Of a stretch of 12,905 bases of DNA, positions 6,981 to 12,905 are shown piece by piece. Positions within the stretch are counted from its first letter, which is position 1. Every line of letters begins with the position of its first letter. Origin of the DNA: JAJOKI01 sp964412405 (GTDB lineage: Archaea; Halobacteriota; UBA148; JAJOKI01). The stretch covers positions 1 to 12,905 of the forward strand of contig CAYPOB010000025.1 of assembly GCA_964412405.1 (NCBI GenBank), read 5' to 3'. The translations under genes were made by a program, and so were the position numbers. The notes under the pieces are model-generated. The model was not told the DNA's origin, did no database searches, and saw nothing but the letters and a program-made list of their open reading frames with translations.

Positions 6981-7550
6981 ATGAAGGCAATAATTCCCTT
7001 TAAAAGGGAGAATTCAAAATCGCGCCTGTCTCCCCTACTTAGTGCGCTCGAGCGGAAAGAATTTGCGGAGCGCATGCTTGAGGACGTCATCCATGCACTC
7101 GACAGCTCGGTGGTAAGAAAATATGAGGTGCTCACAGAAGGCACGTTGGATGATGCCATCAATGGCGCAATTCGAGATGTCCAGACGCCGATTTTGATAG
7201 TGATGCCCGACCTGCCGCTGATCCAGTCCAGACACATAAACGAGGTTGTCGGCTCGAGTGCAGATGTCGTCATAGCGCCGGGGAGGGGCGGCGGGACAAA
7301 TCTGCTGTTTTTGAGGGAGCCGCACATGTTCAAAGTGCAATATCATAACACAAGTTTTTTGAGTCACGTCCAAATCGCCAGGGATATGGGGATGTCTGTC
7401 GATATCTATGATTCGTTCTTTGTCAGCACTGACATGGATGTGCCCGAGGATTTAGTGGAATTATTGATACATGGAAATGGCGCCGCAGCACAGTATTTAT
7501 GTGAGATTGGCGTGACCATCTCCACGATATCGGATGTGACCATGTTGTAA
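6981..7550 (+). CDS. cofC: 2-phospho-L-lactate guanylyltransferase CofC
   Basis: CofC uses GTP to activate 2-phospholactate (or phosphoenolpyruvate in some organisms), giving the guanylated intermediate that CofD joins to FO. The 189-aa form starts MKAIIPFKRENSKSRLSPLL, the nucleotide-binding N-terminus of the family. LIVMPDLPLIQ, VIAPGRGGGTNLLF, YHNTSFLSH and DMDVPEDLVELLIHGNG follow in the expected order. ATG at 6981 is preferred because family members begin close to this motif. ATG at 6972 would add three residues. The protein is somewhat shorter than the 208-222 aa I recall for methanogen CofC; the missing stretch appears to lie around residues 42-55, before TLDDAING. It is divergent from cofG and convergent with cgi121. 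Confidence 0.92.
   Translation: MKAIIPFKRENSKSRLSPLLSALERKEFAERMLEDVIHALDSSVVRKYEVLTEGTLDDAINGAIRDVQTPILIVMPDLPLIQSRHINEVVGSSADVVIAPGRGGGTNLLFLREPHMFKVQYHNTSFLSHVQIARDMGMSVDIYDSFFVSTDMDVPEDLVELLIHGNGAAAQYLCEIGVTISTISDVTML
6995..7009 (-). promoter_or_regulatory. Candidate cofGH TATA box within a 7-bp palindrome in cofC
   Basis: TCCCTTT-A-AAAGGGA is a perfect 7+1+7 inverted repeat. Its centre read leftward, TTTTAAA, is a good TATA-like box about 29 bp from the cofG ATG. It lies inside cofC, where the bases also encode the conserved IPFKRE, so coding constraint could account for the repeat. Confidence 0.42.
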
Positions 7551-7588
7551 CGTCATCGGTCGGAGATCGTTGAAGTAGGTTTAGGGGC

Positions 7589-8092
7589 TCACTTCATGAT
7601 GTCCAGCAATGCCACCCTTTCCAATACGAGCTCTTGGATTTTTTCCTCTCCAACTGCTTCGATTTCGGCATCGGTGATGTCAAACGTCTTAACGATTAAA
7701 TCTTTTTTTCGCCCATCATAGCCCAGCACAGGCGCCACTTGAACAAATTCCCTTACATCTCTGGCCGCACGCTCCACATCATCGCCGACTATGATGATGG
7801 CTATGTTGTTCCTGCCCGGCGAAATCCCCATCTGTAAGGCGCGTTCGATCTGGCGCTTTCCGGAGGCGTACAAAAGAATCTCAAGTCCCAAATCATTGGC
7901 GATGTTACGCCCCTCTCGCATCGACCGCATCGCCTTTTCGGCCGCGAAACGAAGATGTTCTGCACCCGCAGTTCTGTCTGCATCTAATGCTTGAATTGTG
8001 ACGCTGTGTCGCCTTGCGATATCGCTCATCGTTTTGATGAATTCGTCAACGTCGCCAACCTCGGCGATGCCGCCGATAATTTTGATGACCAT
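7589..8092 (-). CDS. cgi121: KEOPS complex subunit Cgi121
   Basis: Cgi121 is the KEOPS subunit that binds Bud32 and the tRNA 3' end, supporting t6A modification at position 37 of ANN-decoding tRNAs. The 167-aa protein shows LDADRTAGAEHLRFAAEKA (36-54), GRNIANDLG (61-69) and EILLYASGKRQIERALQMGI (71-90), the hallmark order of the family. The ATG at 8092 (MVIKIIGG) matches the usual N-terminus. ATG at 8101 is an alternative, and a TTG at 8110 is less likely. A TATA-like TAATTTAAAG (8118-8127) lies about 30 bp upstream, so it may have its own leaderless transcript as well as reading through from hel308, which ends 51 nt away. No other KEOPS gene is in the window. Confidence 0.92.
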   Translation of the reverse strand: MVIKIIGGIAEVGDVDEFIKTMSDIARRHSVTIQALDADRTAGAEHLRFAAEKAMRSMREGRNIANDLGLEILLYASGKRQIERALQMGISPGRNNIAIIIVGDDVERAARDVREFVQVAPVLGYDGRKKDLIVKTFDITDAEIEAVGEEKIQELVLERVALLDIMK

Positions 8093-8117
8093 ATGGGTCA
8101 TTTCTTTCAAATCATAG

Positions 8118-8127
8118 CTTTAAATTA
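8118..8127 (-). promoter_or_regulatory. Candidate TATA box for cgi121
   Basis: On the minus strand TAATTTAAAG sits between the hel308 stop (8144) and the cgi121 ATG. Its centre is 30 bp from the ATG at 8092 and 21 bp from the ATG at 8101. No ribosome site is visible, which suits a leaderless message. Confidence 0.38.
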
Positions 8128-8143
8128 TTTTCCATCTAATGCG

Positions 8144-10309
8144 TTAAAACTCGAGAAGATTTGCCTGTCCCTTTTTCCCCTCCGTCGCTTCCACATCTAC
8201 GCCCAACTGCCCCATGATTTTTATTCCGATTCCGGTCCCGACCAATCGCATGATCGCTTTGGGATTCGCATCTCTGAGTTTGGCGATATCGGTATAGCCG
8301 GCATTGTACAACCTGCGCGCTCTGACCCTGCCCACTCCCTTTATTTTAATCAGTTTAAGCAATTCAGGACTGGCGCCATATTTAATCTGCTCGACCAAAT
8401 CTCTTGCATCTTGTGTAAATCTTAAACCCAACTGCGCGGACAACTCGGCAGTGCTGTGCATGAGCCACTCCGCGAGTTCGCATAATGTTCTTATATCTCC
8501 TGGACCAATGCCAAATTTTTTAATTATGTCGTTTTCATGTTCTTCGCAAATCCAGTCGTAAAACAGCATCGCAGTCTTGGCCTCGGCAAGGAACCACTCA
8601 TACTCTTTTTTGTGTGGGTCTGGCACGCGGATAAACTCATCATGATGCCGCTCTACTGACTCATCGACCCAAGAGCTATCATTACTGCGGAGATATAGCT
8701 TTCGCATATCGGGTGTTTGGCAGATTAAATGTAGCAGTGTAAACCGTGCGACGTCATCGACGCTTTTCAGCCCCTTGATAATTATCGATGCGGACGCTGG
8801 GTCTATATACAGCTTTGAAATCAATCCCCCCAGCTCAGTAGCACGAATGTCGTCATCTGACCTGATTATCATGTCCTCCTTTTCAAGAAATTCCAGCACA
8901 GCATCGACCACGTGTTCCAGACTCCACCTCTCCTGCTGACATGCATAGAACGTGGACTCTATAAAATCGAATAACTGTTCTCTAGATTGGGCAAACCCGG
9001 TCGCGATAGTGGACAGTAGATGCGTGCGCAACGCCGCCTCTACACCAAGTTTAGACCATATGTCTTCGGGATTCGCAAGTACGTAGTTTTCCATCAGCCT
9101 GTCGAATTCGTCAAGATTCTTGGCGATCAGGACGGATTCGCCATATGGATCTAAGCCCGGGCGACCTGCCCTTCCGCACATCTGCTTGATTTCCAGCACC
9201 GATATCGGTGCCAATCCAAAGTTAGCGTCGTACCGCTTATAATTCTTGATGATAACTCGCCTTGCCGGTAAGTTGAGACCCGATGCCAGCGTAGGAGTGC
9301 ACGCTATGACCTTGATAACGTTGGACCTGAAGCCGTTCTCTATGATGCGTCGGTGCTCGCTCCGCAACCCGGCATGATGAAACGCCGTTCCGTTTTCAAT
9401 GCAGAAGGCAAGTTTTTCGCATAGGCCCGTCTCCCCAGTCTCGCGAATTTCTCCTGCCAATTCAGTCAGCTTACCCACATCATCGAGATCGATCAAATCT
9501 TTAATCGCTTTGCCAACCCCTCTGGCCGTGTTCTCAGAATTTTTGCGCGTGTTGGTGAAGATGAGGCATTGCCCTCCCTCCTTTATGGTATCGACCGAGA
9601 GCGCAATGGAATCATCTTTGTTTGTCACACCGATCTCCTTTTCCCCATCCACAAATTTGATCACTCGCCCAAACAGGACGCCCTCTCGCAATTCCACAGG
9701 ACGCCACTCGCTCTGGACGAGTTCTGCATTTAACCATCTTGCCAGCTCGCCAGCGTTTCCTATCGTCGCGCTCAGAGCGAGGACCTGCGCACGCGGATTC
9801 AATTTCATCAATTTCGCCAGCGTTATTTCAAGTGTAGGTCCCCGTATGGGAGAATTGATGAGATGGACCTCATCTACGACTATTACGGTGATATCGCGCG
9901 TCCAACTCGCCTCGTTTCTTAGCAGCGAGTCCACTTTTTCAGAGGTAGCCACGATGATATCGTATTTGCCCAGCCACTCGTCCTTTGAATCGAAATCACC
10001 TGTGGAGATTCCCACCTCGATGCCGAGAGACGCGAATTGGGAAAACCTATCATATTTCTCGGAGGCGAGCGCGCGCAATGGCACGATGTAAACCGCCTTG
10101 CCGCCGCTTAGCACGGATTTTAGCATGGCTATCTCTGCGAGTAGCGTTTTGCCCGATGCAGTGGGGATCGCCGCGACGATGTTTTTCCCATCGAGCAGGC
10201 CGCGTTGAATTGCGTCCGCCTGCGGAGGATACACCTTTGTGATTCCGGAGTCCATGTAAAATTGAATAACGTTCTTGGGCAACTGATCGGACAGTTCGAT
10301 TATTTTCAT
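8144..10309 (-). CDS. hel308: Hel308 (Hjm) superfamily 2 DNA helicase
   Basis: Hel308 is an ATP-dependent 3'-5' DNA helicase that acts on stalled replication forks. From the ATG at 10309 the protein has 721 aa, the usual family length. Visible motifs are the Q motif YPPQADAI (27-34), Walker A AIPTASGKT (47-55), DEVH (146-149), SATIGN (180-185), HHAGL (311-315) and QMCGRAGRPG (376-385). A helix-hairpin-helix IKGVGRVRARRLYN (656-669) lies near the C-terminus. The last seven residues, QANLLEF, fit a PCNA-binding PIP box. The frame is open 31 codons further upstream to a GTG, but those residues do not resemble Hel308, whose members start close to MKIIELS. ATG at 10315 is possible. No ribosome site is seen. 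Confidence 0.96.
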   Translation of the reverse strand: MKIIELSDQLPKNVIQFYMDSGITKVYPPQADAIQRGLLDGKNIVAAIPTASGKTLLAEIAMLKSVLSGGKAVYIVPLRALASEKYDRFSQFASLGIEVGISTGDFDSKDEWLGKYDIIVATSEKVDSLLRNEASWTRDITVIVVDEVHLINSPIRGPTLEITLAKLMKLNPRAQVLALSATIGNAGELARWLNAELVQSEWRPVELREGVLFGRVIKFVDGEKEIGVTNKDDSIALSVDTIKEGGQCLIFTNTRKNSENTARGVGKAIKDLIDLDDVGKLTELAGEIRETGETGLCEKLAFCIENGTAFHHAGLRSEHRRIIENGFRSNVIKVIACTPTLASGLNLPARRVIIKNYKRYDANFGLAPISVLEIKQMCGRAGRPGLDPYGESVLIAKNLDEFDRLMENYVLANPEDIWSKLGVEAALRTHLLSTIATGFAQSREQLFDFIESTFYACQQERWSLEHVVDAVLEFLEKEDMIIRSDDDIRATELGGLISKLYIDPASASIIIKGLKSVDDVARFTLLHLICQTPDMRKLYLRSNDSSWVDESVERHHDEFIRVPDPHKKEYEWFLAEAKTAMLFYDWICEEHENDIIKKFGIGPGDIRTLCELAEWLMHSTAELSAQLGLRFTQDARDLVEQIKYGASPELLKLIKIKGVGRVRARRLYNAGYTDIAKLRDANPKAIMRLVGTGIGIKIMGQLGVDVEATEGKKGQANLLEF

Positions 10310-10470
10310 TGTCATAAGCCAACGATTGGATGTGAGAAAAGTATTTCTCTTCAATATCGAGAGAACGAATGAAAAGAATATGGGGGGCGTCTCAGGATGC
10401 ACCCAATATGTTCCTTTTAAGGTGTTGTTCTTGAGCTATCCGACCGGCCAGCATCCAAAAACCAATAGAT

Positions 10471-10487
10471 AAGTGACTTGGTCACTT
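10471..10487. promoter_or_regulatory. 17-bp palindrome AAGTGAC-TTG-GTCACTT, candidate operator
   Basis: A perfect 7+3+7 inverted repeat ends about 11 bp before a TATA-like box of the rightward membrane winged-helix gene. This size and place suit a dimeric winged-helix regulator. The 10316-10560 gap holds no other convincing element besides the TATA box. The palindrome also lies about 160 bp upstream of divergent hel308. Confidence 0.55.
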
Positions 10488-10496
10488 GCCCTCTTC

Positions 10497-10507
10497 TTTA
10501 TTTATAC
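10497..10507 (+). promoter_or_regulatory. Candidate TATA box for the membrane winged-helix gene
   Basis: CTTTATTTATAC-like sequence is centred near 10502. A start about 25 bp downstream falls near 10528, giving a leader of about 30 nt. That leader contains GAGGATAGGA directly before the ATG at 10561, a usable ribosome site. Confidence 0.55.
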
Positions 10508-10560
10508 GCGAACCCAAAACTATTAATTCGCCCCTATCCAATTAAATGTAGAGGATAGGA

Positions 10561-11484
10561 ATGACAAGAAGATGGACATTTTTTCTATTTATTCTCCTGC
10601 TTTTTGGCTCTGTATTTTTCTCGGCCATATCTGCCCATGCGCAGGAAACTGAATATAGAACCACATACACGATGATAGATGTGCATGGTGACGGGTCTGC
10701 GACGTGGACGATGGGGCATAGGGTTGCGCTACCAACACGAGAAGATGAGGTTATCTTTATAAAATACATGGAAGAATTTGAAGCGATAGAGGGCACCTAT
10801 GTGGAGGGTTTCTCAAATCGAATAAATCGAATTATCAGAGATGCCGAAGCAGCGACCGGGCGGGGCATGATGGCTAAAAATTTCGACATCTCTCATGAGG
10901 TGATAGACACGGCAATCGGCAGATTTGGTGTAATCAAATATCAATTCGATTGGATTAGTTTTGCTGAAGTTGAAGATGGGAACCTCGTGATGGGGGATGT
11001 GTTCGTAGATGGATTTTTCCTCTCGAGGGGCGATGTGTTGGTCATAAGGTTTCCCTACACTCACAAAGTCGATTCCGTGACGCCAGAACCAGATGTTGCA
11101 AGAGATGATGAGCTGGTGTGGTATGGGCTAAGGGATTTTGACCAGGGTGCTCCCAGTGTCGTGATGACGCCTAAACCTCCCATTTTTTTACCCATATGGA
11201 TATTTGGCACCATAGCGGTTCTCGTTGTGATAATTAGTGTGTTCATCTTTAAAAAGAGGTTCACCAAACCACCAGAGATAACTGAAGACGAAATAATGAA
11301 ATCCGATGCGGATCGGATCATCGAACTGCTGCGAGAAGCGGGAGGGATCATGTACCAATCAACCATAATCAAAAAAACTGGTTTCTCAAAGTCGAAGGTC
11401 AGCGCAATATTGAAATCCATGAAGGAGAACGGCACCATACAAAAAATCAAAAAGGGAAATGAAAATTTAATCAAGATGCCTTAG
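10561..11484 (+). CDS. Membrane-anchored protein with C-terminal winged-helix domain
   Basis: A 307-aa protein. Residues 5-25 form a hydrophobic signal segment ending SAHAQ, a likely cleavage region. About 28-205 is a polar domain expected outside the membrane, beginning EYRTTYTMIDVHGDGSATW. Residues 208-230 are one membrane span, followed by KKRF, the positive-inside signal. About 248-305 is a winged helix-turn-helix (ADRIIELLREAGGIMYQ, then TGFSKSKVSAILKSMKENG). The order matches archaeal proteins annotated with DUF7345/DUF7343-like domains, by recollection. The design suggests a one-component sensor whose outside domain controls a DNA-binding domain held at the membrane. Its ligand and targets are unknown. 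The 17-bp palindrome upstream could be its own site. The stop overlaps that of the converging radical SAM gene. Confidence 0.88.
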   Translation: MTRRWTFFLFILLLFGSVFFSAISAHAQETEYRTTYTMIDVHGDGSATWTMGHRVALPTREDEVIFIKYMEEFEAIEGTYVEGFSNRINRIIRDAEAATGRGMMAKNFDISHEVIDTAIGRFGVIKYQFDWISFAEVEDGNLVMGDVFVDGFFLSRGDVLVIRFPYTHKVDSVTPEPDVARDDELVWYGLRDFDQGAPSVVMTPKPPIFLPIWIFGTIAVLVVIISVFIFKKRFTKPPEITEDEIMKSDADRIIELLREAGGIMYQSTIIKKTGFSKSKVSAILKSMKENGTIQKIKKGNENLIKMP

Positions 11485-12893
11485 AGCCTTACGAGACCTA
11501 TGTTAGTCTTAAGTATGTGGTGGATAAGTGCTGGAATATGTCTTGGCTTTATGGTCCCGCGCCTCATGAACTCATAGCCCATCCTGAGGTTATTTTTTAT
11601 CATAATTGGTCTGAGATAGAATTCCCTGTATGCCCTTTTATTCAATTCCCTGACGTCATCTAGAGATAGTTGTTCGGTCCCTATAATCGGATTTGTCGCA
11701 TCATATTTGCCCCAGTCCAACTCCTCAATCATGCCCATTTTTTCAGCAGTTTCATAGAACATCGTTCCAGGATATGGTGCGGGCAGGAAGAATAGTGCAT
11801 ATTCTGGGTCAAGTTCCTTGGCAAAGTCTATGCTCTCTTCTACGTCTTTCCTGGTTTCCCCTGGCAAACCGAGAATGATGTTAGCAATTCGTACCATGCC
11901 CAACTCCCCAGAGATCTGGAACACGTCCCTGATCTGCTGTACGTCGATATTCTTCTTCATCACATCGATGGACTTGCGCGATGATGTTTCGATGCTGTAT
12001 GTCAGAATGCGGCATCCCGCATTTCGCAATTTCCTCAACATTTCCTCATCATTGATAACGGTCGCGCTCTGGTACCCCCATGTGATATCTATCCCGCGTT
12101 TTGTTATTTCATCACAAAGTGTCATGACCCGTTTTTTATTCAGGTCGAAGCTATCATCCATGAACATGATCATGTCGACATCGTAGTTGTCACATAAATG
12201 CTTCATTTCATCCGCGACGTGCTCTGGCTTGCGCGCCCTCCACTTCTTGCCATATATCGCGGCGACGCTGCAGTAATGGCACCCATGAGTGCACCCCCTG
12301 CTAGATATCATGGTGCCCAGTTTGAATGCTCCAAAAAGCCGATATCGGTCCATCGGCAATATATGTCTTGCAGGATATGGAATGGAATCTATGTCTACTG
12401 GCTCTCGCGGAGGATTTCTAATGATTCCTCCGTCTTCTCGAAAAACCACTCCCCTGACTTTAGCAAGGTCACTGCCAGACTCCCACGCACGAATCAATTC
12501 TAATGTAGTGATCTCCCCATCACCACAGACCACTGCATCCAGGTTGGGGTTTCCCTCCAAACAATCACCCCCTAGCAACGATGCATGGGGACCCCCCATC
12601 ATAGTTTTGATATCGGGATCCACCTCTTTAACAGCGTTCACAACTTGATTTGCATATGGCACACGATATGTCGCGCAATAAACGCCGACTGCGCCCGGTT
12701 TGAACTTCTTAATCTCCTCCTTGACGTCGAGAATATCCATTTCCTCGGCAGGCATATCGATGATTTTGACGCTATATCCGTCGTTTTCAAGCGACGCCGC
12801 CACATACGCCAATCCAATCGGCGGCGCAACCAATCCGAGAAAGCGCTGATATATCTCTCCTTCACATAGAGGATGAATCAATATTGTCTTCAT
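11481..12893 (-). CDS. B12-binding-domain radical SAM protein, substrate unknown
   Basis: A complete 470-aa protein. Residues 1 to about 140 form a Rossmann-like cobalamin-binding domain (APPIGLAYVAASLENDGY, GGPHASLLGG at 100-109, CGDGE at 123-127). No DxHxxG is seen, as is common in this class, so cobalamin would bind without the lower His ligand. The radical SAM core has SSRGCTHGCHYCS with Cys201, Cys205 and Cys208, and later IANIILGLPGET. The C-terminal RAYREFYLRP segment resembles the BchE/HpnJ-like group. Members make methyl transfers to unreactive carbons, ring closures or lipid changes, and neither sequence nor neighbours decide which. The ATG at 12893 is the first residue of a normal N-terminus, with only 12 bases of upstream sequence visible. 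It is oriented away from the window edge and converges on the membrane sensor gene. Confidence 0.92.
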   Translation of the reverse strand: MKTILIHPLCEGEIYQRFLGLVAPPIGLAYVAASLENDGYSVKIIDMPAEEMDILDVKEEIKKFKPGAVGVYCATYRVPYANQVVNAVKEVDPDIKTMMGGPHASLLGGDCLEGNPNLDAVVCGDGEITTLELIRAWESGSDLAKVRGVVFREDGGIIRNPPREPVDIDSIPYPARHILPMDRYRLFGAFKLGTMISSRGCTHGCHYCSVAAIYGKKWRARKPEHVADEMKHLCDNYDVDMIMFMDDSFDLNKKRVMTLCDEITKRGIDITWGYQSATVINDEEMLRKLRNAGCRILTYSIETSSRKSIDVMKKNIDVQQIRDVFQISGELGMVRIANIILGLPGETRKDVEESIDFAKELDPEYALFFLPAPYPGTMFYETAEKMGMIEELDWGKYDATNPIIGTEQLSLDDVRELNKRAYREFYLRPIMIKNNLRMGYEFMRRGTIKPRHIPALIHHILKTNIGLVRL

Positions 12894-12905
12894 GTTCTCA
12901 GCCCC

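Noticed and set aside
6974..7333. N-terminal extension of the cofG frame to 7333
   Set aside because: It is antisense to the clear CofC coding region, and the residues are unlike CofG. The radical SAM motif normally lies near the N-terminus, as it does from 6973.
7571..7595. GAAGT ... ACTTC inverted repeat at the cofC/cgi121 convergence as a terminator
   Set aside because: Arms are only 5 bp with a 14-nt loop and no T run; it overlaps the cgi121 stop region and could easily be chance.
9399..10091. A 230-codon rightward frame opposite hel308
   Set aside because: It lies entirely within the well-supported helicase gene and has the Ser/Arg-rich look of an antisense shadow.
10310..10402. N-terminal extension of Hel308 to a GTG at 10402
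   Set aside because: The 31 added residues do not fit the family. Known Hel308 proteins begin close to the MKIIELS position.
10369..10434. 21-codon rightward ORF MKRIWGASQDAPNMFLLRCCS
   Set aside because: No good ribosome site or promoter; too short to separate from chance in the hel308 upstream gap.

Overview
This is an archaeal window, most likely from a euryarchaeon of a methanogenic or methane/alkane-oxidising type lineage. The support is a complete F420 chromophore gene set (cofG, cofH, cofC), a Hel308 helicase, the KEOPS subunit Cgi121, a three-part PurS/PurL/PurQ FGAM synthetase, TATA-like boxes placed for short-leader or leaderless transcripts, and GGTGA ribosome sites. The exact lineage cannot be read from these genes. 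There are no rRNA, tRNA or CRISPR features and no recognisable transposase.

Layout, left to right. (1) The last codons of a possible rightward gene (1-45). (2) A tight leftward purine operon purS-purL-purQ (3480 down to 72), with 4-6 nt gaps and the same GGTGA site before each gene. (3) An AT-rich two-gene island (about 3540-4800): a rightward 170-aa gene resembling YwgA/DUF4065-type proteins, tail-to-tail with a leftward PIN-domain nuclease. (4) A leftward cofG-cofH pair (6973 down to 4960), diverging from rightward cofC (6981-7550). The start codons are so close that each promoter must lie in or next to the other gene. (5) Leftward hel308 then cgi121 (10309 down to 7589). (6) A rightward gene for a membrane-anchored protein with an outside domain, one membrane span and an inside winged-helix domain (10561-11484), preceded by a 17-bp palindrome. 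(7) A leftward B12-binding radical SAM enzyme (12893 down to 11481), whose stop codon overlaps that of the preceding gene.

How the genes work together. PurS, PurL and PurQ form one enzyme of purine synthesis. CofG and CofH build the deazaflavin FO from a riboflavin-pathway intermediate and tyrosine, and CofC activates the phospho-acid that joins FO on the way to coenzyme F420. Hel308 and Cgi121 are information-processing proteins (stalled forks; tRNA t6A). The PIN/YwgA-like pair looks like an acquired accessory cassette, possibly toxin-antitoxin or defence. The membrane winged-helix protein looks like a one-component sensor-regulator. The least-understood items are that sensor with its palindrome, the PIN/YwgA-like cassette, and the radical SAM enzyme of unknown substrate.
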